A stretch of DNA of 17,144 nucleotides, taken from the NCBI GenBank assembly GCA_021153265.1, contig JAGKTU010000045.1, positions 1-17,144 on the forward strand, given 5' to 3'. The notes beneath the pieces were generated by a model. That model made no database searches. It had not been told where the DNA came from and saw only the letters and a list, made by a program, of their open reading frames with translations. Positions 7,283 through 14,229 of the stretch are shown one piece after another. How positions within the stretch are numbered: position 1 is the first letter of the stretch; each line of letters starts with the position of its first letter. This DNA is from Clostridia bacterium (lineage in GTDB: Bacteria; Bacillota; Clostridia; Oscillospirales; Oscillospiraceae). Made by a program: the position numbers and the translations under genes.

Positions 7283-7311
7283 AGTGATCCCTCCATTCCA
7301 TCGACTGCCTT

Positions 7312-7342
7312 ATCTTATCCCGAACGCTCCGGGATTGTGCAA
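7312..7342 (-). promoter_or_regulatory. Candidate feoAB promoter with 19-bp operator-like dyad
   Basis: On the minus strand TTGCAC (7342-7337) and TAAGAT (7317-7312) are 19 bp apart. The spacer is nearly filled by the interrupted palindrome ATCCCG-N7-CGGGAT (7335-7317). Nineteen-bp dyads are typical of Fur and DtxR-type iron repressor boxes, and 19-bp spacers are typical of MerR-family promoters; the sequence matches neither consensus outright. Iron-responsive control of feoAB is inference. Confidence 0.45.
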
Positions 7343-7349
7343 AAAAATC

Positions 7350-7378
7350 TTTTCATTTTCCGCTTCGTATGATAAAAT
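7350..7378 (+). promoter_or_regulatory. Promoter of nth
   Basis: TTTTCA (7350-7355), a 17-bp spacer and TAAAAT (7373-7378), with an extended -10 (TGA at 7370-7372), about 27 nt before the nth start. It is back to back with the feoAB promoter. Confidence 0.55.
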
Positions 7379-7405
7379 AGCAAAAAAAGAGAAAGCAGGT
7401 GTGCT

Positions 7406-8032
7406 ATGGAGGAGAAAGTAAGAGAAATCATTGACATTTTGAAGCAGCGTTATCCCGACGCCCTGTGCGCCCTGCACTATGGCAAAGATTACGAACTGAT
7501 GATCGCCGTGCGGCTTTCCGCCCAATGCACCGATGCCCGGGTCAATCTCATCACCCCCGCCCTGTTCGCCGCCTATCCCACATTGGAAGAGATGGCAGCT
7601 GCAGATATCACGGATGTGGAGAATTACGTCCGCTCCTGCGGCTTCTACAAGCACAAGGCAAGGGATATCGTGCTTGGATGCCAGATGCTGCTGACCGATT
7701 ACGGCGGAAAAGTGCCGGGGACTATGGAGGAACTTCTGCGAATCCCCGGTGTGGGCAGAAAGACCGCTAATCTTCTTTTAGGCGATCTGTATGCTGTCCC
7801 CGGCAGCGTGGTCTGTGACACCCACTGCATCCGCATCTGCGGCCGGCTGGGCTTAAGTCACGGCAAAGAGCCGGAAAAGGTGGAGCAGCAGCTCCGGGCG
7901 ATCCTTCCCCCGGAGGAGAGCAACGACTTCTGCCACCGGATCGTCCTGTTCGGCCGGGACTGCTGTACCGCAAGGAACCCCAAGTGCGGCGAATGTCCCT
8001 TGAGCATGTACTGCAGGGAATTCAATCCATAA
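7406..8032 (+). CDS. nth: Endonuclease III (DNA glycosylase/AP lyase)
   Basis: This 208-aa base-excision repair enzyme removes oxidised pyrimidines and cleaves the abasic site. The helix-hairpin-helix LLRIPGVGRKTAN (110-122) holds catalytic Lys119, and the catalytic Asp is D138 in VCDTHCIRI. The 4Fe-4S ligands are C187, C194, C197 and C203 with the family's C-x6-C-x2-C-x5-C spacing, at the same residue numbers as in E. coli Nth. LSAQCTD (38-44) matches the LSAQATD block. Length is normal. The ATG at 7406 has a modest ribosome site (AGCAGG). It is followed at once by a strong hairpin and the flippase gene. Confidence 0.96.
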   Translation: MEEKVREIIDILKQRYPDALCALHYGKDYELMIAVRLSAQCTDARVNLITPALFAAYPTLEEMAAADITDVENYVRSCGFYKHKARDIVLGCQMLLTDYGGKVPGTMEELLRIPGVGRKTANLLLGDLYAVPGSVVCDTHCIRICGRLGLSHGKEPEKVEQQLRAILPPEESNDFCHRIVLFGRDCCTARNPKCGECPLSMYCREFNP

Positions 8033-8043
8033 CGTTCTCAATG

Positions 8044-8076
8044 CCCCCTTGTCCGCATAGATTGTGGACAAGGGGG
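8044..8076 (+). promoter_or_regulatory. Strong hairpin after nth that buries the next gene's ribosome site
   Basis: An 11-bp perfect stem (CCCCCTTGTCC, 8044-8054, with GGACAAGGGGG, 8066-8076) with an 11-nt loop begins 11 nt after the nth stop. The 3' arm is the only purine-rich ribosome site (AAGGGGG) for the downstream gene. The following T content (TGTTCTGTTT) is weak for a terminator, so it may act as terminator, processing site or translation block. Confidence 0.6.
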
Positions 8077-8084
8077 TGTTCTGT

Positions 8085-9569
8085 TTGGCAAAGAAAATGC
8101 CGATTTTTTACAGTGCGCTGATGCTGACCGCAGTCAATTTGATACTTCGTGCCGCCGGAACATCCTTTCAGGTGTATTTATCCGGGCAGATCGGGGCAGC
8201 TGGAATCGGACTACTGCAGCTTGTTTTGTCCGTAGGAAGTCTTGCGATGGTGGCAGGAATCGCCGGTGTCCGCACCGCAGCTATGTATCTGACCGCAGAA
8301 GAATTGGGTCACGGGCACAAAGGGCGCGTAATCTGGGTGCTGTCCGGGTGCTTCACTTACAGCATTGCGTGCAGCGGTCTGGTGGCTTTGGGGATTTACT
8401 GTTTTGCTCCCGAAATTGCACGCAGCTGGATTGGTGATGTGCGGACCGTGGGTGCGTTGCGGCTATATGCAGCATTCCTCCCCTCCACCTGCCTGTGCGG
8501 CGTGATGACCGGGTATTTCACCGCAGCGAACCGCATTGGCACATTGGCAGCAGTAGAGGTAGCGGATCAAATCTGCTCCATTGCCATCACATTGGCAGCA
8601 CTTCATTTCTGGGCAGGCAAGGATACCGCACGGGCATGTCAGGCGGTAATTTTTGGCAGCGGATTAGGCGGATGCATCACGCTCATCTGTCTGGTTTGGC
8701 TGCGACTGAGAGAAAAACCGCCGATTTCCTCACAGATTTCGGTACGGGGGCGGCTATACGAAACAGCCGTGCCGCTGGCTCTGGCGGACATCCTCAAATC
8801 CGGTATCAATACGGTAGAAAATCTGATGGTTCCCAAGCGGCTGGCGCTGAACCGCTCTGTCAGCAGCCCTCTGGCGGAATTCGGGCGGGTCAGCGGTATG
8901 GTGTTCCCTGTGCTGATGTTTCCGGCGTGCATTTTATTTGGTCTTGCGGAACTGTTGATCCCGGAGCTTGCCCGGTGCGCTGCCGCAGGAAGCCGAAATC
9001 GCATTCACTATCTGGTACGCCGGGGTCTGAAGATCGCCCTGCTGTATGGGATTCTGTTCTGCGGATTGGAGTTTTTACTGGCGGGCTGGCTGTGCCAGAG
9101 TCTGTACGGCAGTTTGGAAGCCGGGAAGTATCTGCGGCTTTACGCGCTGCTGATCCCCATGCTCTACTGCGATGCCATCACCGATGCCATGACCAAGGGT
9201 TTGGGACAGCAGAAGGTGTGTGTGCGGTATAATATTTTAACCAGCTTCCTGGATGTGGTGTTTCTGTTCCTGCTATTGCCAAAGTACGGCATGATGGGCT
9301 ACTATATGAGTTTTCTCGTGACACATCTGATCAACTTCCTGTTGAGTTTGAACCGACTCATGAAGATCACCGGAAAGAAAATTCCTCTGCAGGCGCCAAT
9401 TCTGAGCGCGGTTGCTGCCATGGGGGCTGCTGCGCTCTCAATACAGCTCCCCTCACCATTGGGAAGAGCCGTTGTCTATCCGGTGGTGCTGGGGTGTATG
9501 CTGTATCTGATGCAGATCGTCAACAGAAGCGATGTATTGTGGTTAAAGGGGCTAATATGCAAAAAATGA
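8085..9569 (+). CDS. SpoVB/MurJ-like oligosaccharide or lipid flippase (MOP superfamily)
   Basis: This roughly 494-aa protein is hydrophobic throughout, with about 12-14 membrane segments. The N-terminus (SALMLTAVNLILRAAGTSFQVYLS, then GAAGIGLLQLVLSV) matches the start of the polysaccharide-biosynthesis/SpoVB branch of the MOP exporter superfamily, which flips undecaprenyl-linked precursors; SpoVB itself serves spore cortex synthesis. A second homologous half starts near GRLYETAVPLALADILKSGIN. No ATG suits the start: TTG at 8085 (M-A-K-K-M-P) has AAGGGGG 8 nt upstream, while GTG at 8064 lies in the hairpin loop and lacks a site. Whether it is SpoVB proper or a related flippase cannot be settled here; another member usually exists in sporulating genomes. 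Confidence 0.82.
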   Translation: MAKKMPIFYSALMLTAVNLILRAAGTSFQVYLSGQIGAAGIGLLQLVLSVGSLAMVAGIAGVRTAAMYLTAEELGHGHKGRVIWVLSGCFTYSIACSGLVALGIYCFAPEIARSWIGDVRTVGALRLYAAFLPSTCLCGVMTGYFTAANRIGTLAAVEVADQICSIAITLAALHFWAGKDTARACQAVIFGSGLGGCITLICLVWLRLREKPPISSQISVRGRLYETAVPLALADILKSGINTVENLMVPKRLALNRSVSSPLAEFGRVSGMVFPVLMFPACILFGLAELLIPELARCAAAGSRNRIHYLVRRGLKIALLYGILFCGLEFLLAGWLCQSLYGSLEAGKYLRLYALLIPMLYCDAITDAMTKGLGQQKVCVRYNILTSFLDVVFLFLLLPKYGMMGYYMSFLVTHLINFLLSLNRLMKITGKKIPLQAPILSAVAAMGAAALSIQLPSPLGRAVVYPVVLGCMLYLMQIVNRSDVLWLKGLICKK

Positions 9570-9591
9570 CCCGCTAAAGCGGGTCATTTTT
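9562..9591. terminator. Bidirectional terminator between the flippase gene and pepD
   Basis: A 13-bp stem (AAAAATGACCCGC, 9562-9574, with GCGGGTCATTTTT, 9579-9591) with a TAAA loop has T runs on both strands. It includes the flippase stop codon (TGA, 9567-9569) and lies 5 nt after the pepD stop on the other strand, so it serves both convergent genes. Confidence 0.9.
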
Positions 9592-9596
9592 CAATA

Positions 9597-11039
9597 TTAC
9601 AGGTTTTTCAGGATCTCCAGCAGGAAATTCCAGGTGCGCTCGGTGGAGGCGATGTCCAGCCGCTCCCGGCTGGTATGGATATCGTACATCTGGGGACCAA
9701 TGGACACGCAGTCCAGACCGGGAAGCTTCTCACCCAGCAGGCCGCACTCAAGGCCCGCATGGATAGCCAGCACCTGGGGTTCCGCACCAAACATCTCAGA
9801 GTAGATACGAACCATCGTGTCGCGGAGGGTGCTGTCCTTCTTATACTCCCAGGCAGGATAGGCACCCATCTGGGAGTAGCTGCCGCCGAAGAGGGCCGCC
9901 ATATCTTCCAGCTGTTTCAGAAGCGTCTGCTTTTCATCGTTGACGGAACTGCGGACGGAGAAAGTAATGCTGAAATTGCTGCCCAGCTTGGCAATACCCA
10001 GATTCAGACTGGTCTGCACCAATCCCGGCATATCCTCGCTCATGGCCTGAATCCCGTTGGGCGCAGCACAGAGCAGACCGATGACCTTGGAGGTATCTTC
10101 GGTGCTCAGGCTGTTGCCTCCCAGAGCATCCACATCGAAGGCCTGGATCACGACCTCGGGTTCGTCGTACTTTTCGCGGATTTCAGCCTGTAGTTCCTCA
10201 GCGATGGGGTTGATGCGCTCCAGATTGATGCCCATGGCCACCATGGTTGCCTGGCAGGAACGGGGAATGGCATTGTCCTTGGAGCCGCCGGTGAAGGAGG
10301 TCAGGCACAGGGGCATCAGTTTCTGGATTCGGCTCATGAATTCGCCCATGACCTTATTGGCGTTAGCACGGTTCTTATGAATCTCCGCGCCGGAATGGCC
10401 GCCCTGCAGGCCTTCCACGCTCAGCCGGATACAAGGGCCGTACACAGCCCGGCGATCCGCAGGCAGAGAGATGGTTGCGGTTGCGCCGCCGGCACAGGAG
10501 ACGGTGAAAATTCCCTCGTCCTCGGAGTCCAGATTGATGAGGGTACGGCTCTTCAGCATGGAAAGATCGATAGCGTCGGCACCCAGCATGCCGATCTCCT
10601 CGTCCACGGTGATAATGACTTCCAGAGGGGGATGCGGAATGGTCTTGTCAGACAGCAGCGCCAAGGCATAGGCCACGGCAATGCCGTTGTCTGCGCCCAG
10701 CGTGGTGCCTTTAGCGAAGATAAATTCCTCGTCATGGGTCACATCCAGACCCTCAGTGCCCATATTGATGGGGCAGTCGGCATCTTTCTCACAGACCATG
10801 TCCATATGACCCTGCAGGATCACAGCCGGGTGGTCCTCCATACCGCAGGTACCCTCCTGGAAGAGGATCACATTGTTGACTTCATCTTGAATATAGCGCA
10901 GTCCATGCTCCACGGCAAAGGAAACCAGGTAGTCACTGATGGGCTTGGTGTTCCGGGAGCCATGGGGAATAGAGCAGATTTCTTCAAAATATCCAAATAC
11001 GGCAGCAGGGTTAAGTCCTGCCAGTTTCACTGCTTGCAT
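9597..11039 (-). CDS. pepD: Cytosolic beta-alanyl/aminoacyl-histidine dipeptidase (M20 family)
   Basis: PepD is a two-zinc cytoplasmic dipeptidase with broad specificity, involved in peptide turnover. The 480-aa product has the expected M20/PepD motifs: LQGHMDMVCEK (metal-binding His78), TLGADNG (bridging Asp117), VDEEIGM (catalytic and metal Glu at 147-148), LINLDSEDEG (Asp171) and a late AIHAGLECG block with the last metal-binding His. Length matches the 485-aa E. coli enzyme. The frame opens at a GTG three codons upstream, but the ATG at 11039 (MQAVKLAG) is chosen because AAGGAG lies 7 nt before it. It is a single-gene unit with its own promoter, sharing a bidirectional terminator with the convergent flippase gene. 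Confidence 0.95.
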   Translation of the reverse strand: MQAVKLAGLNPAAVFGYFEEICSIPHGSRNTKPISDYLVSFAVEHGLRYIQDEVNNVILFQEGTCGMEDHPAVILQGHMDMVCEKDADCPINMGTEGLDVTHDEEFIFAKGTTLGADNGIAVAYALALLSDKTIPHPPLEVIITVDEEIGMLGADAIDLSMLKSRTLINLDSEDEGIFTVSCAGGATATISLPADRRAVYGPCIRLSVEGLQGGHSGAEIHKNRANANKVMGEFMSRIQKLMPLCLTSFTGGSKDNAIPRSCQATMVAMGINLERINPIAEELQAEIREKYDEPEVVIQAFDVDALGGNSLSTEDTSKVIGLLCAAPNGIQAMSEDMPGLVQTSLNLGIAKLGSNFSITFSVRSSVNDEKQTLLKQLEDMAALFGGSYSQMGAYPAWEYKKDSTLRDTMVRIYSEMFGAEPQVLAIHAGLECGLLGEKLPGLDCVSIGPQMYDIHTSRERLDIASTERTWNFLLEILKNL

Positions 11040-11069
11040 TGGAAACACTCCTTATCGTGATATGGTGTC

Positions 11070-11098
11070 ATTCTACCACAGGAACCAAAAAAAGTCTA
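11070..11098 (-). promoter_or_regulatory. Promoter of pepD
   Basis: TAGACT (11098-11093), a 17-bp spacer and TAGAAT (11075-11070) on the minus strand, about 30 nt before the pepD ATG and downstream of the secG terminator. Confidence 0.65.
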
Positions 11099-11113
11099 TC
11101 ACTATCTGATTAG

Positions 11114-11147
11114 AAAAACAAAGACCACAGACTTCACGTCTGTGGTC
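11114..11147 (-). terminator. Intrinsic terminator of secG
   Basis: A 10-bp perfect stem (GACCACAGAC, 11123-11132, with 11138-11147) and 5-nt loop is followed on the minus strand by TTTGTTTTT (11122-11114). It starts 16 nt after the secG stop. Confidence 0.92.
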
Positions 11148-11163
11148 AAATGTTACATAGCAA

Positions 11164-11394
11164 TCAAATCAGGCTCAGAGTCAGAGTCAGAATGATCCAG
11201 ACCAGAGCAATCCACTTGGTGGAAGAAGCCAGGACAGAGTCCAATCCGCCCTTCTTGTTCTGGTTCATGTAGCTGTTAGAAGAACCAGCCAGAGCACCGG
11301 ACAGGCCCTCCTCCTTGCCGGACTGGAGCATGATCACAACGATCAGAGCCAAGGAACACACAGCCTGCAGGATAATCATAATATTTGCCAGCAT
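11164..11394 (-). CDS. secG: Protein translocase subunit SecG
   Basis: SecG is the small accessory subunit of the SecYEG translocon. The 76-aa product has the family plan: a first membrane helix (IMIILQAVCSLALIVVIMLQ, 5-24), a cytoplasmic loop beginning SGKEEGLSGALAGSS with the conserved Gly/Ser-rich QSGK-x-x-G-L-x-G pattern, and a second helix (WIALVWIILTLTLSLI) at the C-terminus. The ATG at 11394 has an excellent ribosome site (GGGAGGT). It has its own promoter and terminator even though it follows the prfB gene group on the same strand. Confidence 0.96.
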   Translation of the reverse strand: MLANIMIILQAVCSLALIVVIMLQSGKEEGLSGALAGSSNSYMNQNKKGGLDSVLASSTKWIALVWIILTLTLSLI

Positions 11395-11409
11395 CTATTT
11401 TACCTCCCT

Positions 11410-11439
11410 CCGCTTTTTATGCGGTAGCCGCCAAAGCGG
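11410..11439 (-). promoter_or_regulatory. Structured stem-loop in the secG leader, abutting the ribosome site
   Basis: On the minus strand CCGCTTT (11439-11433) pairs with AAAGCGG (11416-11410), enclosing an inner GCGG-CTA-CCGC helix. The same bases can instead form two smaller hairpins. The outer stem ends next to the GGGAGG ribosome site of secG. No known riboswitch class is recognised. Confidence 0.4.
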
Positions 11440-11493
11440 TCAGTCACCCAAATATTGCTCACGATTCAATACATGAGCCATAATAACCCATAT

Positions 11494-11522
11494 ATCATAT
11501 CACAATCAAATTTAAATATCAA
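11494..11522 (-). promoter_or_regulatory. Promoter of secG
   Basis: TTGATA (11522-11517), a 17-bp spacer and TATGAT (11499-11494) on the minus strand. The -35 box overlaps the last codons of the upstream small membrane-protein gene. The expected start near 11487 gives a leader of about 93 nt. Confidence 0.75.
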
Positions 11523-11781
11523 GTGTAAATTCTGCGTTTTTTTCGCTATTTTCCTGGTTATGTTCCATCCGCTTCGAATTTCGTCCACTTTTTCGCCAGT
11601 CACCATACAACACAACCGCTGTCATGATGGAACAGAGGGCGCACAGCGCCGACAGCATCTGGAAGGGTGTTCCCATCAAAAAACCCATCATGGGGTTGCG
11701 CTGATCCAGGTAGACGATAACCAGCAGCGAAATATTCAGAGCAATGGTCAGATTCGGCAGCATGGCTCGTAAAAACTTCAT
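11512..11781 (-). CDS. Small two-helix membrane protein, function unknown
   Basis: The 89-aa product has two hydrophobic segments (about 8-24 and 41-59) joined by a short loop with LDQRNPMMG, followed by a charged cytoplasmic-type tail (DWRKSGRNSKRMEHNQENSEKN). I recognise no family. Its ATG overlaps the stop of the phosphodiester-glycosidase gene as ATGA, and the ribosome site (GAGGAGGGGG) lies inside that gene, so the two are almost certainly co-translated and may work together at the membrane. The secG promoter starts within its 3' end. Confidence 0.75.
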   Translation of the reverse strand: MKFLRAMLPNLTIALNISLLVIVYLDQRNPMMGFLMGTPFQMLSALCALCSIMTAVVLYGDWRKSGRNSKRMEHNQENSEKNAEFTLDI

Positions 11782-12818
11782 TTTGCCCCCTCCTCTGCAT
11801 TCGGATTCTTGTTGTAGCCGGATTCGGTGATCATCAGGATGTCGCCCAATTCCCGTCCGCCGTTGCTGGGCTTGCTGAAACGTTTCTGATGGAACATCAT
11901 CACCGCGGTGGCGCCGCCATCCAGATTATAGGCAGCCTTGCAGCCAAGTTTCTCAAACACATGGGCCAGTTCTGCGATTTCCATGCCGGCGGAGTGGTTC
12001 TGGCGTCCATCGACTACGACAAAGCAGTAATGACCGGGTTCATAATAACCAATGGCACAGCGGGGATGCCGCCCCTGAATGCCCTTGGAGACTTCGTAAG
12101 ATTCCATAGCCTTGCCGTTGGCGTCCAGCAGTACCGGGCCGAAACTCCACACCTGCAGCGGCTCCTTGGCCAGAATGTCTGCAATATCATAGCTACCACG
12201 CTGATAGGTTGCCATTGTTCCGTCAGAATACAGCACACATATGTTATTGTTCATATCTGCAACATATGTCTGTCCGTTTCGCATGGAGAAGCCGTGCTTC
12301 TGATTGCAATAGTAATCACCGCTAATGGCCAAAATTGCGTTGGCCTCTGCTGCCATCGCCTCACCATCCTGCATGCCATAGTAGCGCATCTCGCCATGGG
12401 CTGTGTAGGTCATGAAATTATTCATGCTGGCAACATAGATATCTGCCACATAATAGGTGACTTTTCTGCCGGTCTCCTCTGTGACAACGGTATCAATGGT
12501 GATGGATACCTCCGGGCTGGTGTAGGAATGATCCGTTCTTACCACTTCGTCCGTGAATTTATCCTCATATTGGATCTGCCATGCAGTTCTGCCATCGGGC
12601 TCTGTAGGAACTTCAACAATGGGTTCAATGGTGATAGTGGGTGCTTCTCCCACCGCAGAAGGGTTCACAAGCGCCTGTGCCTGCTCATACTTCGTGACCA
12701 TGGCCGGGTAGGCATGATGGAAGAACGCAAACACCAGCAGTATCACGCCCACCAACAGCACATCCAGAAATGCAAGGAGAAAGCAGTTCATGGGTTTCTT
12801 CTTTTTCAGATACTTCAT
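11778..12818 (-). CDS. Membrane-anchored phosphodiester glycosidase family (NAGPA-like) protein
   Basis: The 346-aa protein has a short basic N-terminus, one membrane anchor (about 12-33) and an outside domain. Residues about 125-335 match the phosphodiester glycosidase family related to the human mannose-6-phosphate uncovering enzyme: AILAISGDYYCNQ (161-173), SFGPVLLDANGK (225-236), GRHPRCAIGYY (249-259), FVVVDGRQNHSAGM (266-279) and NLDGGATAVMMF (298-309), ending GRELGDILMI. In bacteria such domains are often linked to exopolysaccharide or cell-wall sugar phosphates; the substrate here is unknown. The ATG at 12818 has GGAGA upstream. It follows prfB by 21 nt with no terminator between and overlaps the small membrane-protein gene by 4 nt. 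Confidence 0.88.
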   Translation of the reverse strand: MKYLKKKKPMNCFLLAFLDVLLVGVILLVFAFFHHAYPAMVTKYEQAQALVNPSAVGEAPTITIEPIVEVPTEPDGRTAWQIQYEDKFTDEVVRTDHSYTSPEVSITIDTVVTEETGRKVTYYVADIYVASMNNFMTYTAHGEMRYYGMQDGEAMAAEANAILAISGDYYCNQKHGFSMRNGQTYVADMNNNICVLYSDGTMATYQRGSYDIADILAKEPLQVWSFGPVLLDANGKAMESYEVSKGIQGRHPRCAIGYYEPGHYCFVVVDGRQNHSAGMEIAELAHVFEKLGCKAAYNLDGGATAVMMFHQKRFSKPSNGGRELGDILMITESGYNKNPNAEEGAK

Positions 12819-12839
12819 CGGATCATCTCCAAAGTTTTC

Positions 12840-13967
12840 TTACTTCTGAACCCACGTACCGGTGGCGAGGCAATTTAAGTATGCCTCGATGAAGGGATCC
12901 AGCGCGCCGTCCATAACTGCATTGACATTGGAGGTCTCACAACCGGTGCGGGTATCCTTGACCAGCGTATAGGGCATGAAGACATAGTTGCGGATCTGGC
13001 TGCCCCACTCGATCTTCTGCTGCACGCCCTTGATATCGGCGATGGTGGCCAGATGCTCACGCTCACGGATCTCCACCAACTTGCTTCGCAGCATACGCAG
13101 ACAGGTTTCCTTGTTCTGGAACTGGCTGCGCTCAGTCTGGCAGGACACCACGATGCCGGTGGCCTTGTGGATCAGACGGACTGCAGAAGAAGTCTTGTTG
13201 ATGTGCTGGCCACCTGCGCCGGAGGAGCGGAAGACCTGCATTTCATAGTCTTCAGCACGGATCTCGAAGTCCTCGGAATCGTCCTCGATCTCGGGGATGA
13301 CTTCGATGGCAGAGAAAGAAGTCTGGCGGCGGGCATTGGCATCAAAGGGAGACACGCGAACCAGACGGTGGACACCGCTTTCGCCCTTCAGAAAACCGTA
13401 GGCGTTCTCGCCCTCCACCATGATGGAGGCGGACTTGAGGCCTGCTTCTTCACCTTCCTGGTAGTCCAGGATCTTGTAGGTGAAACCGCTGCGCTCTGCC
13501 CAGCGGGTGTACATACGATACAGCATCTGGCACCAGTCCTGTGCCTCGGTGCCGCCGGCACCGGCCTGGAAGCTCATGAGGGCGTTATTCTTGTCATACT
13601 TGCCGGTGAGCAAGGTTTCCAGACGGCAGGACTCCATCTCGGAAGTCAGCGCCTCGAACCCTTCCTTCAGCTCCTCCAGCATGGAATCGTCATCCTCTTC
13701 CGCGGCCATCTCGCAAATGGTCATCAGGTCGTCCCAAGAGGAGACCATCTTCTCATAGCGCTCCACCTTGTTTTCAGCCTGCTTGGCCTTCATGACGATC
13801 TTCTGGCTCTTTTCGGGGTCGTCCCAGAAACCGGGTGCTTCCTGCATAGCATGCAGACGCTCCAGCTCATTCTTCAGACCCTCCAGATTCAGAGAATCTG
13901 CCAGGCCCTCCAGAGCGGGACGGCTGTCATTCAATTTCTGCTTATAAACATCAAATTCAATATTCAT
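12840..13967 (-). CDS. prfB: Peptide chain release factor 2
   Basis: RF2 reads UAA and UGA stop codons and triggers peptide release on the ribosome. The 375-aa protein has the RF2 anticodon-like SPF tripeptide (206-208 in VRVSPFDANARRQ) and the catalytic GGQ loop (252-254 in SSGAGGQHINKTSSAVR). The N-terminus is in one frame: the Leu-UGA site where most prfB genes shift to +1 near codons 25-26 reads here as TCT CTG AAT CTG GAG, so no frameshift is needed. The ATG at 13967 is preferred; a GTG four codons upstream is possible, and the ribosome site (GAGTG) is weak in either case. It leads an operon with the phosphodiester-glycosidase and small membrane-protein genes. Confidence 0.95.
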   Translation of the reverse strand: MNIEFDVYKQKLNDSRPALEGLADSLNLEGLKNELERLHAMQEAPGFWDDPEKSQKIVMKAKQAENKVERYEKMVSSWDDLMTICEMAAEEDDDSMLEELKEGFEALTSEMESCRLETLLTGKYDKNNALMSFQAGAGGTEAQDWCQMLYRMYTRWAERSGFTYKILDYQEGEEAGLKSASIMVEGENAYGFLKGESGVHRLVRVSPFDANARRQTSFSAIEVIPEIEDDSEDFEIRAEDYEMQVFRSSGAGGQHINKTSSAVRLIHKATGIVVSCQTERSQFQNKETCLRMLRSKLVEIREREHLATIADIKGVQQKIEWGSQIRNYVFMPYTLVKDTRTGCETSNVNAVMDGALDPFIEAYLNCLATGTWVQK

Positions 13968-14009
13968 AGACACAATCACTCATTTCGTGTAATTTGCATA
14001 GTTCGGTTT

Positions 14010-14038
14010 ATTATAACGGAAAAACACCATTCTGTAAA
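14010..14038 (-). promoter_or_regulatory. Promoter of the prfB operon
   Basis: TTTACA (14038-14033), a 17-bp spacer and a perfect TATAAT (14015-14010) on the minus strand. It lies just downstream of the terminator of the small acidic ORF, so prfB is transcribed independently of it. Confidence 0.85.
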
Positions 14039-14049
14039 GGGGAAACACG

Positions 14050-14074
14050 AAAAAAACCAGGCATTTCTGCCTGG
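14050..14074 (-). terminator. Intrinsic terminator after the small acidic ORF
   Basis: On the minus strand CCAGGCA (14074-14068) pairs with TGCCTGG (14063-14057) around a GAAA tetraloop, followed by seven T residues. It begins four bases after the stop of the small ORF. Confidence 0.88.
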
Positions 14075-14078
14075 CTGT

Positions 14079-14159
14079 TCACCGTTCGCTGGGTCCGCCT
14101 GCATCCTCGTCGAAAATCAGGTCGTCCAGATCCACATTGGGATCATCATTTTCCCGCAT
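14079..14159 (-). CDS. Tiny acidic protein (26 aa), unrecognised
   Basis: A short ORF starting at ATG 14159 encodes 26 residues, beginning MRENDDPNVDLDDLIF and ending GGPSER, strongly acidic with nine Asp/Glu in the first 20 residues. AAAGGGG lies 8 nt before this ATG; an ATG two codons upstream (14165) is too close to that site. A strong intrinsic terminator follows four bases after the stop, and a SigE-like promoter precedes it, so the stretch behaves as its own transcription unit of about 135 nt. I know no family for it. An untranslated small RNA is the main alternative. Confidence 0.5.
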   Translation of the reverse strand: MRENDDPNVDLDDLIFDEDAGGPSER

Positions 14160-14190
14160 ATTCATTGCCCCTTTCAATAGTCTACCGGAC

Positions 14191-14221
14191 AGTATATGCG
14201 ATAGCTTCCAAATAATGTGCC
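14191..14221 (-). promoter_or_regulatory. SigE-like (sporulation mother-cell) promoter candidate
   Basis: On the minus strand GGCACATT (14221-14214), a 15-bp spacer and CATATACT (14198-14191). The Bacillus SigE consensus is roughly KMATATT, 13-15 bp, CATACAHT; each box here has one mismatch. No good SigA -35 box matches the TATACT. It points to the small acidic ORF. Confidence 0.4.
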
Positions 14222-14229
14222 GTTTTTTC

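Noticed and set aside
8064..8084. GTG at 8064 as start of the flippase
   Set aside because: It falls in the loop and stem of the nth-flippase hairpin with no ribosome site; TTG at 8085 has AAGGGGG at good spacing.
11889..12878. Plus-strand ORF of 329 codons
   Set aside because: Antisense shadow of the phosphodiester-glycosidase gene, whose domain motifs and ribosome site are clear.
13053..14180. Plus-strand ORF of 375 codons
   Set aside because: Antisense to prfB and to the prfB promoter; prfB has unmistakable GGQ and SPF motifs.
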